From: a virus
Reading direction: 5' to 3' (one strand)
Length of the DNA: 38,015 bases
IMG/VR virus record: IMGVR_UViG_3300025141_000291
Span: 1 to 38,015 of that record
The notes beneath the pieces were generated by a model, which was given only the letters and a program-made list of their open reading frames with translations, was not told the DNA's origin and searched no databases. This document shows, piece by piece, positions 26,901-33,349 of the stretch; position 1 is the stretch's first letter, and each line of letters begins with the position of its first letter. Position numbers and translations under genes: made by a program.

Positions 26901-27157
26901 AGGACTCTCATGAAAGTAACAGCTGTTCTATTCTTAAGGAACTCATTTACAGCATATGGTCCAAATTTTGTTGAATCTAAGTCACCAAATCTTTCCTTAA
27001 AGTCAGCAAATGATCCAACAGTTACTGGAATAAATGCTGGACCAAACTCTGATGTCCCAATGACTCCTGCTGGAATTCCTGCAACTTCTTGAACTCTTCC
27101 TGAGAGGTCGATCTCTCTTTCAAAAAATCCTGGCGATCTGAAGGTCTGCTCGGCCAT
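23969..27157 (-). CDS. Tail sheath protein, paralogue A
   Basis: This 1062-residue sheath homologue is placed first in transcription. The N-terminus has FFEREIDLSGRVQ and PAGVIGTSEFGPAFIPVTVGSF; the C-terminus has YPWFAPAGFNRAAL, VIFGQKTLQQARSALDRVNVRRML, and PTRAVEFIAVDFIVTN. These last segments fit the sheath C-terminal domain that contacts the tube and the next ring. The middle differs from paralogue B and lacks its extra module. Length is about 1.6 times T4 gp18. AGAGGAG lies 9 bases before the ATG, and the stop is 38 bases before the paralogue B start. Both genes are intact, so one may have a specialised place such as the tail end, or they may alternate; this is inference. Confidence 0.93.
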   Translation of the reverse strand: MAEQTFRSPGFFEREIDLSGRVQEVAGIPAGVIGTSEFGPAFIPVTVGSFADFKERFGDLDSTKFGPYAVNEFLKNRTAVTFMRVLGAGANENSTDIHNTTNLGTVKNAGFRIKGSVATEAQGSKQGYKGAVQFIGAKHEVHSWETFGYPVFTDNDSFNVAAGGDVFLVRAMIFSSTGSRVQLLNYDGTYPTSASLEDIARMGTDENSSDTYKKFKIVISSSVGSTFASDDGISGIRIMTASLNPTNDDYIAKILNTDPNRFQAEQHLLYADFAVEDEVASAASYVGVMSGTSQTSDGSGDTSLTYRDMYGRFDTRYSPSKTTFFTSQDFGTTVFDLFYFETLADGKNTCDMYKVSIANLRKSTDPKNEYGSFTVQVRAFDDSDTAPQILEQYPLCTLDPNDENFVGRKIGDLSVKYNFDTLDPDERRYVISGDYPNVSSRVRIVFSDDLKNGNVPASALPFGFRGLPVLKTNNLLADTTIISEVPSRIKDDVLNGGSGGIRLGIVSGSTTAYGEDGHLSGSIVPPVPMTFKVTQGTAAKSGYAGYPGTNERVNSKYYWGVKTTRCPRTGSLGNAVLNANASSETNELVRTYTKLLGIKKLDALVTGSGADAFSNNRFTLGKVALSTTLDSAGTKRALITTVDSNLTGTAKEHMLEAAYIRNGRISPGKNYTIREKTATDHRLTFASLLTLTSSVYFNRFSEYMKFTNIMHGGFDGTNILDLDMSRMNDRASSGDARGKASITAPAAGGDLDIGLDSSSTSGAGRYNATVASYKSAIDIMTDPMITRINILSIPGIRDSFVTDHAADKTRDYSQAIYLMDIPSYTDSSVRIFDSDDLKPSVSKTKETFDGRAIDNNYAATYFPDVSITDDRTGSPVRVPASIAALSALGFNDSVAYPWFAPAGFNRAALSNVSNAATRLNSADRDDLYDSRINPIASFPQAGYVIFGQKTLQQARSALDRVNVRRMLLEVKRLVSDVAKKLVFEQNTPTTRAKFISQVTPLLSTVQNQQGIDKFRVIMDESNNTVEDIESNRLNGRIVLVPTRAVEFIAVDFIVTNSGVSFE

Positions 27158-27218
27158 AGATCATTCTCCTCTAAAATCAATCTACACAATATAACTATTG
27201 TCTCGAACTTCAAATGTC

Positions 27219-28430
27219 CTATTCAGTGTCTGTATCATTTATCGTTTCTAAGTCTACCACAATTCTAGAGCTAGCTACTGTCTCCCCAGACCTCTGATTC
27301 CTAGTTAAAATCTTGACATATTTTGAACTCTTGTCTCCAGAAAATGGGTCTTTTATGGTCTCTAGAACCCTCACACCCCTTCTTCCTCTTTGTACAGAAT
27401 CTTCACTTGTAAAACCTTCGTTCTCAACATCACTAAGTATAAATTTATCAACATCATTTTGAGATGGTCCTTTTGCCGATGTTGATGATACTTGTGTACC
27501 AACCTGTTTCATGCCAAACTCTATCTGAGGTGCTGAAAGGAATCTCCTATATGGGTTTGGTAATCCCTCAATCTTAGGTGCAATTATAAATCCAGGGACT
27601 TTTATCTTAAAATTGTACTTAATAACCCTTTCACTGTCTGTATAGTCGTTAAAATTAGTATCTGCTGAAAACTGTCCTTGAAAATATGCAACAAGCTCAT
27701 ATCCGCCAGATGTTATTATCTGAAATGCCTTCTCCTGTCCGTCAAATTGTACAAGCATTGACTCTAAGAGCTTGTTCATATTTTGCATATACTGAGTCCA
27801 GAATGTAACATCATATTCTATCATTATAAATTCAGGGTATGGAATTGTGATGATCTCAAATATGTTATTACCAAGGTCTGGATTAAATAAATCGGTTGGG
27901 CTTCCATTTATAAATGACAGCCCTGTTCCATTTCTTCTAGATGCTATCGTTCCTGGCTTTGCTTGAAGCCCGGGAAATTCTGATTTGTTGCCAAAATTTC
28001 CTCTTGTTGAAACATTTGATTGATTCTTTAGTCTTTTCTTATTTACAATATTCTGATAGTCTCTGTCAGAAGAGTCAAGCCTTCTTCTTACTGTATAGTC
28101 TATCTGATCTCTTGTTGCTATTGGTGTTCCGTACCCGCCAAGATCAGGTGTGTAATCTATTGTTCCTCTCTCAATTGATATAATTGGTAGAATAAGTGTA
28201 TTATTGACATCTCTAAAGTTTGCTGATCTTCTAGTTAGAGCGAATCTTTCTCCAGCAGCAAAAACTACTGGCACCTTTTTACTTGTTCCGTCAACCTCTA
28301 CTGAGAAATCGAGTCTATCATCAAACAGTTTAAATAAGGCTCTATCTATATCCTCCACACCGCATGAAGGAATTTCAAAATCATTCGCTACGTTTGTTCC
28401 TTCAAACTTTTTAGGAATTCCAGCAGACAT
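27219..28430 (-). CDS. Tail terminator/sheath stabiliser-like protein (T4 gp15-like)
   Basis: This protein has 403 residues, longer than T4 gp15 (272). Residues 53-90 have VPVVFAAGERFAL and then LILPIISIERG, a pattern typical of tail terminators. Residues 192-250 have ITIPYPEFIMIEYDVTF, then an aromatic helix WTQYMQNMNKLLESM, and a GGYELVAYFQG strand. A disordered Ser/Asn/Arg-rich stretch (about 113-165) separates the two parts. gp15 caps the tail at the neck and holds the last sheath ring. The gene lies directly before the sheath genes and after the gp14-like neck gene, the order expected from T4. A strong GGGAGGT precedes the ATG and overlaps the end of the upstream gene region. The match is by context and segment pattern. 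Confidence 0.7.
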   Translation of the reverse strand: MSAGIPKKFEGTNVANDFEIPSCGVEDIDRALFKLFDDRLDFSVEVDGTSKKVPVVFAAGERFALTRRSANFRDVNNTLILPIISIERGTIDYTPDLGGYGTPIATRDQIDYTVRRRLDSSDRDYQNIVNKKRLKNQSNVSTRGNFGNKSEFPGLQAKPGTIASRRNGTGLSFINGSPTDLFNPDLGNNIFEIITIPYPEFIMIEYDVTFWTQYMQNMNKLLESMLVQFDGQEKAFQIITSGGYELVAYFQGQFSADTNFNDYTDSERVIKYNFKIKVPGFIIAPKIEGLPNPYRRFLSAPQIEFGMKQVGTQVSSTSAKGPSQNDVDKFILSDVENEGFTSEDSVQRGRRGVRVLETIKDPFSGDKSSKYVKILTRNQRSGETVASSRIVVDLETINDTDTE

Positions 28431-28441
28431 TTATACCTCCC

Positions 28442-29107
28442 TTATTTCTCATCATAAAAGCTAGAGCCTGTCTTTCCTGAAGATCCTCTTGTTGAAACTT
28501 CAGACGGGCCTGAAATTGGTTCTTCGAGAACTCCTTTCTCCCTAAGATTTCTTTTATCTGCAGTCTCACCAAGCCTGTTGTTCTCAAAGCCTCTCTGTTG
28601 AACAAATGTCTCCTGAACTGCATCATTATCTGTATACTCCTCACTAGTTGGACCAAAGATTTTTGATACAAACTGCCCAGCCCTAGCCTGCCGTCCCTTG
28701 ACAGTGATGAAGCTCTTGTATTCAATTTCACCAAATATATCCTGTGAATCTGGTGCTGTAACTACTTCAAAGAATACAGTTCCGTAGCTAAAGAAATCCC
28801 CCTCTAATATCTTAATTCCTTTCTCAATAAGATCTCTCTTTTGTATATAAGCCTCGATTCCGTAATATTCTTCACTTCCAAACTTATTTGTCTTGATCGC
28901 CTGCGGTTCATACTTTACAAGAGCATCGATGGCTATCGGTGTCTCAAATATTTTTTCAGGAGCTTCTTCATAGACATCATGAACATTTGTCTTGATCTCT
29001 GATATCTGAAAATAGTATATTGTTTGACCGATTACATCCTTTACCAGCTCTTTAGCTGTGTCATTTATGAAATCTATCTCTCTTGGTGTAATAAAAAGTC
29101 TTGCCAT
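28442..29107 (-). CDS. Neck/head-closure protein (T4 gp14-like)
   Basis: This 221-residue protein is similar in size to T4 gp14 (256). The folded part is residues 1-150: ITPREIDFINDTAKELVKDVIG, then YYFQISEIKTNVHDVYEEAP, a YGIEAYIQKRDL helix, and EGDFFSYGTVFFEV strands. The Lys/Ser/Gly-rich, disordered end carries VSTRGSSGKTGSS. In T4, gp14 joins the portal/gp13 ring to the tail. Here the gene follows the gp13-like gene by 3 bases and precedes the gp15-like gene, so the neck set is intact. GGGGTGA before the ATG overlaps the stop of the upstream gene. The assignment is mostly by order. Confidence 0.68.
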   Translation of the reverse strand: MARLFITPREIDFINDTAKELVKDVIGQTIYYFQISEIKTNVHDVYEEAPEKIFETPIAIDALVKYEPQAIKTNKFGSEEYYGIEAYIQKRDLIEKGIKILEGDFFSYGTVFFEVVTAPDSQDIFGEIEYKSFITVKGRQARAGQFVSKIFGPTSEEYTDNDAVQETFVQQRGFENNRLGETADKRNLREKGVLEEPISGPSEVSTRGSSGKTGSSFYDEK

Positions 29108-29110
29108 CTA

Positions 29111-30295
29111 TCACCCCATAAAGATGCTAAAGCCGTTAGGCATTGGTGTAAATTTTAATTGCTTTTGTATAAACTCTGCTCGACTTGAAGCTGTCTCCAT
29201 TATCTTATCGTATGTAAGCGTCTCAAGCATCTCCTTTAGCTGCGTAACAAGTGCATCTCTATCGGCCCTTCCCTGTGTAATTAAGTCAGCACCGTTTAAT
29301 GAAACCTCTGCACCAGGAACTGGTATACTTCCAAACTTTGACCTGACAAGACCAAGTTGCTCTCTGGACAGTGCGAGTGCATACTGTCTTATCCACTGCC
29401 TTCCTATGCTGTTAATCTTATTATAGTTGAGATTTCCAAATGGAATATTGGAAAGATTTGACACCCCATCTATTGTCTCATCATGATATGATGGATTAAG
29501 AGGATCAGGGTAATACATTACGCGAAGATATAGCTTTTTTGAATTTGTTGAGGTTGGTGTTGGAAATATTCTTATATTTGTTCCAATAATCTTATATGAG
29601 TAATTTGACCTTCTAACCCTGTTTGAGAGATCTAGCTGTCCAGCTCTAAGAATATCTTCAAAGACAGGAAGTACATAGAATATTGTCTCAGGTGTAAATG
29701 ACTCAAAACTAAACTCATTGTTAAGATAGTTTATAGCAGAAGTTGTGTCAAAAAATCTATATGCACCCTCTGGACCAAAATGAAATACCTCACTAATCTT
29801 AAGCTTTGTACGTGGGCTTGCATTTGTTCCTGATGTAAATATCACGTCACCGTCTGCATTTTTTAGTTCAGAGTATATGTCGTAATCCTGCCTATTGTTT
29901 TCAAGATCTATGGATCCCGATATCATATTATATGATCCACCGACACCTGCCTCCATGGCATATGGTTCAGCAAATCTTATAAGGTACTCAAGATTCTCTC
30001 TTGGGTACTTTCCTTCTGATCCTGACATATGTCCGTCTGACCCTGTTGTTGGCATTCCTAAGAATTGAACCAATTGAGACTTTGCTTGGTATTGATTAAG
30101 AATTGACCCATATTCGAGACAAGACTCCTCTAGGTTTGCCCATATCTGCTTTTTTGTCAGCTCAACAGACAGGATATCGTCGCCCATCTTTCTCTTAACA
30201 AATGTGACTATATTGTCAGCCTCGCCCTGAAAGTCAGTATCAGAGTCGAAGAACCCAAAGGGTGTAGGATTTGTTGTATCTGAAAAAGTCGCCAT
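29111..30295 (-). CDS. Neck protein / head-tail adaptor (T4 gp13-like)
   Basis: This protein has 394 residues (T4 gp13 has 309). An N-terminal helix LTKKQIWANLEESCLEYGSI (about 45-64) is followed by strand-rich middle parts and a long C-terminal helical region with WIRQYALALSREQLGLVRSKFG, then SIPVPGAEVSLNGADLITQG and a DALVTQLKEMLETLTYDKIME helix. That W-R-Y-A-x-A-RE-LG-KF and PGAEVSLNG order is typical of head-tail adaptors in T4-like phages. The frame extends upstream to a TTG at 30340, but the ATG at 30295 has GGAG 5 bases upstream and is preferred. The ribosome site lies in an 8-10-bp stem, so translation may be controlled. It begins the neck gene set after the FtsZ-like gene. Confidence 0.75.
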   Translation of the reverse strand: MATFSDTTNPTPFGFFDSDTDFQGEADNIVTFVKRKMGDDILSVELTKKQIWANLEESCLEYGSILNQYQAKSQLVQFLGMPTTGSDGHMSGSEGKYPRENLEYLIRFAEPYAMEAGVGGSYNMISGSIDLENNRQDYDIYSELKNADGDVIFTSGTNASPRTKLKISEVFHFGPEGAYRFFDTTSAINYLNNEFSFESFTPETIFYVLPVFEDILRAGQLDLSNRVRRSNYSYKIIGTNIRIFPTPTSTNSKKLYLRVMYYPDPLNPSYHDETIDGVSNLSNIPFGNLNYNKINSIGRQWIRQYALALSREQLGLVRSKFGSIPVPGAEVSLNGADLITQGRADRDALVTQLKEMLETLTYDKIMETASSRAEFIQKQLKFTPMPNGFSIFMG

Positions 30296-30300
30296 TGATA

Positions 30301-30347
30301 CTCCAGTTGATTCAATAACTATCCATAAGTATGGACTCAAACTGGAG
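30301..30347 (-). promoter_or_regulatory. Stem that hides the neck-gene ribosome binding site
   Basis: The ribosome site of the gp13-like gene lies in AACTGGAG, which pairs with CTCCAGTT 31 bases upstream on the RNA (8 bp, 10 with a U bulge). Inside is a second hairpin, TCCATA-CU-TATGGA. The SD is thus closed in a two-stem structure, which should limit translation unless opened. Confidence 0.5.
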
Positions 30348-30433
30348 ATTCAACAATGAAAATATGGCACAATAACGCTGCTAGGATGTCTTCAGCATAT
30401 TTGAATAAAAATCTTTTAAAGATTTCTTATTTT

Positions 30434-31666
30434 TTACTCAATTCCGCCCAGAGCAGAAATGGCCACAAGGCCTGGAAGGCCCTCTCTAACGTATACACCT
30501 GAGAATAAAGCGTCAGTTCTCCCGCCGACATAAGAGATTGCTGCCTCAAGCTGTGTGCTAATTGATGGATCAGAAGCCATCGCCTCAGTAACAACGAGAA
30601 GAAGAACTCCTGTCTTTATCTTGCCGCTTGGAGAGGGACAGGGAGACTTTGTCATGCAATTCTGATAAATCATAGACCCTAGATTTAAATCGCTTGGATC
30701 TTTAACAACAGTAGTTCCTAGAAATAGTCTTCCACTTGTTGATAGACATGCTTCAAGATCTTTTGAATCAAATGTCTGAATCGGGGATGACTCAGATGAC
30801 AACTTAAGCACCTGGGCGATCAATTTGGCAAAGTTTTTATTTGCTGTAGGGTAGAGGCCTAACATTCCTACCTTGCCTCTTAGAAGCTGAAGCTGTCTCT
30901 CATTGTCTATGACAACGTGTGAAGATCCTGAGACATCAGACAGAAGAGCCTCATAGTTCTTCTTAATTGTTGGGTTTAGGAGCTCCTGTGCTGTCGGTGC
31001 TGTCACGACATAGACCACATTTCCTGAAGCTGAAACAGACTTAAGATATCTCTGAAGCGCTGAATCTAGTGAGTGGCAAGAGCTTCCGGTTCCGCCGCCG
31101 CCGCCTGCGAGTACGAATAGCCAGTCAACCCTTCCGACCTTTGATCTAAGGTGATCCTCAACCAGCGCACTATTGTTGGATAGAATTTGACGGCCTAGCT
31201 CAACATTCTTTCCTACTCCGTCTGCACCTGGAATAAGAAGAAAGTGATCAGCGCCTAGACCTGTTGGCTGATCCTTGTCTGTTGTGTTTACGACAAGAGT
31301 TTGAGTAAATCCTATGTCGATAAAAGCCTTGGCCATCTTTCCGCCGCCGCCTCCAACACCTATAAACCCTACTGAAAGAGATGAGGGTGCTGAATTTTCA
31401 GGAAGCAGTGTTCCACTTTCTCCCTCTACTGCATCATCGTAGTCGGCTACAAAATCAAAATCGTCATTAGTACTAGTCATATCTCTCTTAGTCTCCCTTT
31501 TGGGTGAGCTCTTCTCTCGCTCTTGTTTGTTATTGTTGTCTAGTGTTAGGTTATTTTCCACCACATCTTTGTCGGCGTAAAATTTAGAGACTGTTTCTTT
31601 CTTCTTGCGCTTTTTTTGCTTGTCTTCCCTGAAGTTTTTCTTTAGATTGCTCAAGCCAGAAGCCAT
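30434..31666 (-). CDS. FtsZ/tubulin-like GTPase with charged N-terminal extension
   Basis: This 410-residue protein has the ordered GTPase loops of the FtsZ/tubulin family: GVGGGGGKM (103-111), VVNTTDKD (125-132), GADGVGKN (147-154) and the signature GGGGGTGSS (188-196). A later FDSKDLE puts D300 and D303 at the place of the catalytic FtsZ DFAD pair, so polymer-dependent GTP hydrolysis is plausible. The C-terminal domain has TGVLLLVVTEAM and LVAISALGGIE, like the closing FtsZ strands. Residues 1-95 are Lys/Arg/Glu-rich and unlike FtsZ, and no C-terminal FtsA-binding tail is seen. GAGG precedes the ATG. It stands between an abundant structural gene and neck genes, not with replication genes. 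Relation to PhuZ, TubZ or FtsZ cannot be settled by eye. Confidence 0.88.
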   Translation of the reverse strand: MASGLSNLKKNFREDKQKKRKKKETVSKFYADKDVVENNLTLDNNNKQEREKSSPKRETKRDMTSTNDDFDFVADYDDAVEGESGTLLPENSAPSSLSVGFIGVGGGGGKMAKAFIDIGFTQTLVVNTTDKDQPTGLGADHFLLIPGADGVGKNVELGRQILSNNSALVEDHLRSKVGRVDWLFVLAGGGGGTGSSCHSLDSALQRYLKSVSASGNVVYVVTAPTAQELLNPTIKKNYEALLSDVSGSSHVVIDNERQLQLLRGKVGMLGLYPTANKNFAKLIAQVLKLSSESSPIQTFDSKDLEACLSTSGRLFLGTTVVKDPSDLNLGSMIYQNCMTKSPCPSPSGKIKTGVLLLVVTEAMASDPSISTQLEAAISYVGGRTDALFSGVYVREGLPGLVAISALGGIE

Positions 31667-31704
31667 GAATTACCTCTATAGATAATTATTCCCCATACAA
31701 GAAT

Positions 31705-31734
31705 AAAAAAAGACACCCTATAGCAGGGCGTCTT
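31705..31734 (-). terminator. Intrinsic terminator after the 170-residue protein
   Basis: A 10-bp stem (AAGACGCCCT / AGGGTGTCTT, one G-U pair) with a 5-base loop is followed on the RNA by seven U. It lies 23 bases after the stop of the 170-residue gene and ends that transcript before the FtsZ-like gene. Confidence 0.9.
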
Positions 31735-31756
31735 TATAGATTGTGTAAGATGCGTT

Positions 31757-32269
31757 CTATTGGAAACTAACGTACTTAATAATCCATGCCATTGTACCAG
31801 CAGTTGTTACTGAATGATCTGTTAACGTGGTATTAAGATAAATTGTTCTTGCTGAAGTTGTGTATGAAGCGTCTGCGCCGAGGTCTGTGTGATCTGTTGT
31901 TTCACGAACCATTGTAAGTCTAACTAGACCGCCTGCTAATAAGTCTGTTCCATCACCACCAGCATCAATGATGTCGTCAGCGTGAGTTGCAACGATCTGG
32001 GCACCGGAGCTTGATGTTCCGACCTCATACCCTAGATCAGCACTGGCTGCTGTAACCGGTCCTGTTAGGCAGAGCAGATCAATTCCCATAATAAAGGTAT
32101 TTGCAGGCTGTGCCCACTCGACGATTGAGTCTGAGTTCTGAACAAATCCAGTTGTGTTCTTGACAACTGCAACTTTGACAACTGAGTTGCTGTCATCTAG
32201 CGTGAGAGGCATTGTGCTACCAGCCTCCTGGACTAGACCTCTACCTCCATCAATTTTAATACTTGGCAT
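31757..32269 (-). CDS. Small, probably abundant virion protein (decoration-like)
   Basis: I recognise no named family for this 170-residue protein. It is Thr/Ser/Ala/Gly/Asp-rich, with alternating strands and few Lys or Cys, which fits a beta-rich virion surface protein. It forms a single-gene unit: a structured leader upstream, a strong AAGGAG about 6 bases before the ATG, and a strong terminator after it. The same kind of terminator closes the major capsid gene. The place just beyond the capsid gene, with only a sulfotransferase between, suggests a capsid decoration protein, although a fibre or whisker part is possible. The N-terminus (PSIKIDGGRGL) and the closing strand (MAWIIKYVSF) look complete. 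Confidence 0.72.
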   Translation of the reverse strand: MPSIKIDGGRGLVQEAGSTMPLTLDDSNSVVKVAVVKNTTGFVQNSDSIVEWAQPANTFIMGIDLLCLTGPVTAASADLGYEVGTSSSGAQIVATHADDIIDAGGDGTDLLAGGLVRLTMVRETTDHTDLGADASYTTSARTIYLNTTLTDHSVTTAGTMAWIIKYVSFQ

Positions 32270-32298
32270 AATTTCTCCTTTTTTAGGTTAGTGTTTGC

Positions 32299-32350
32299 CC
32301 TACATGCTTCCGATGCTAGCGTGTAGGTTCCGCCTTATACCATGCATCGG
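32299..32350 (-). promoter_or_regulatory. Pseudoknot-capable leader of the 170-residue gene
   Basis: On the minus strand, CCGATGC (32350-32344) can pair with GCATCGG (32316-32310), and CCTACA (32327-32322) with TGTAGG (32304-32299). The order a-b-a'-b' is that of an H-type pseudoknot, with loops of 16, 5 and 5 bases. It ends 29 bases before the start codon. The pairing is exact; the role is inferred. Confidence 0.45.
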
Positions 32351-32362
32351 GCTTAATGCTAA
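32334..32362 (-). promoter_or_regulatory. Candidate promoter for the 170-residue gene
   Basis: TTAGCA (32362-32357) and TATAAG (32339-32334) are 17 bases apart, 4/6 and 5/6 to sigma70 boxes. It lies between the sulfotransferase stop and the structured leader. If it is active, the transcript would begin near 32328, losing the first pseudoknot strand, so both features may not act on the same RNA. Confidence 0.35.
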
Positions 32363-32380
32363 GTATTGAACCATGGCCAA

Positions 32381-33259
32381 TTAATCAAAAATATATCCAA
32401 ACTTTTCTTCCCACATTGAAAGCTTATCAGCTATATGAGAAATGGTCCACTCGTTAAAATAATTCTGGTATGGCATTTTTATCTTTCTCTGACTGCTTTT
32501 TAACCTAGGGAGTGTTGAAGTAGGTATGTTGATATCTTTGCAAAACTTATCATAGTCTGGTTGAAGATTCTCGTATCTAAGAATATAGTCATAATCTTCT
32601 TGATAGTATTTTTTATTTATATCTACAAACCAGTCAAGAACATTCCTATTCTTTTCAAGTCCAAATGGCCCTCTAAAGTCTCCGCGTAGCTGGCAAAATA
32701 TCTCGAGCTTCTGGCGTAGTGTTTCTGCACTATCTAGCAGTGTTGGTGCTGCTTCTGGATGACTTGAAGGAGTAAAACCTAGATCACCATCACCTTTGTG
32801 TGCGACGCCATTGGAATCAATGTATCCGCTTTGTGAAGGATAAAAAGACCACCAGAAAAATGAGACAATCATATCCCAAGGATTTCTCACTATGGTTACT
32901 TTTTTATATTCACTTCCAATAGACATTAGATCTAAAACCTGCTCAGGTAGCGCATGCATGTGAAATTTTGGCTCTAAGATCTCTACTCTCAATCCTGATT
33001 TAATCATTTCAGGCGTGACTTTGTGAATATTTCCACTTTTTTTCATTATCTCTATTGCAACATCACCCTTGTGTGTATGTCTCACTATATTATTTCTAGT
33101 TGGATATTCATAATCACTTGATGAAATCTCATCTATGTGGTTTGTACCCGTTAAAATATCATCATCGCTACAGTGTCTACTTAATGCAGCTTCAACACTA
33201 GACCCTGCAACCTTCATTGGCTTAAAGAATATAAACTTATTCTTGTGTGAGATAATCAT
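32381..33259 (-). CDS. Sulfotransferase-family protein
   Basis: This 292-residue protein has the two PAPS-site segments of sulfotransferases: KPMKVAGSSVE (residues 13-23), the 5'-phosphosulfate loop, and VRNPWDMIVS (124-133), the 3'-phosphate RNP-x-D-x3-S motif. FHMHALPEQV (99-108) lies where the family has its histidine-rich strand. Such enzymes transfer sulfate from PAPS to sugars, lipids or proteins; the target here is unknown, with host surface or virion glycans as options. It lies between the capsid terminator and the decoration-like gene and is AT-rich, consistent with an added single gene. The ATG at 33259 has no ribosome site. TATAAATT lies 14 bases upstream and could be a phage late-type promoter for a nearly leaderless RNA. 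Confidence 0.85.
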   Translation of the reverse strand: MIISHKNKFIFFKPMKVAGSSVEAALSRHCSDDDILTGTNHIDEISSSDYEYPTRNNIVRHTHKGDVAIEIMKKSGNIHKVTPEMIKSGLRVEILEPKFHMHALPEQVLDLMSIGSEYKKVTIVRNPWDMIVSFFWWSFYPSQSGYIDSNGVAHKGDGDLGFTPSSHPEAAPTLLDSAETLRQKLEIFCQLRGDFRGPFGLEKNRNVLDWFVDINKKYYQEDYDYILRYENLQPDYDKFCKDINIPTSTLPRLKSSQRKIKMPYQNYFNEWTISHIADKLSMWEEKFGYIFD

Positions 33260-33297
33260 TCTAAATAGTATCAATTTATATCAATCAGTTAACAGAT

Positions 33298-33328
33298 AAA
33301 AAAAGAGGCGGCTCCAAAGAGCCGCCTC
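33298..33328 (-). terminator. Strong intrinsic terminator after the major capsid gene
   Basis: A perfect 10-bp stem (GAGGCGGCTC / GAGCCGCCTC) with a 4-base loop is followed by seven U on the transcript, 21 bases after the capsid stop. Confidence 0.95.
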
Positions 33329-33349
33329 AGCTTTAACTATGGTGTTATC

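Noticed and set aside
30409-30425. Hairpin AAATCTT/AAGATTT after the FtsZ-like gene as a terminator
   Set aside because: The stem has a single G-C pair and a poor U-run, so it is too weak to support.
32614-32624. TATAAATA on the minus strand as a phage late promoter
   Set aside because: It lies inside the sulfotransferase gene in AT-rich coding sequence, with no gene start close downstream.
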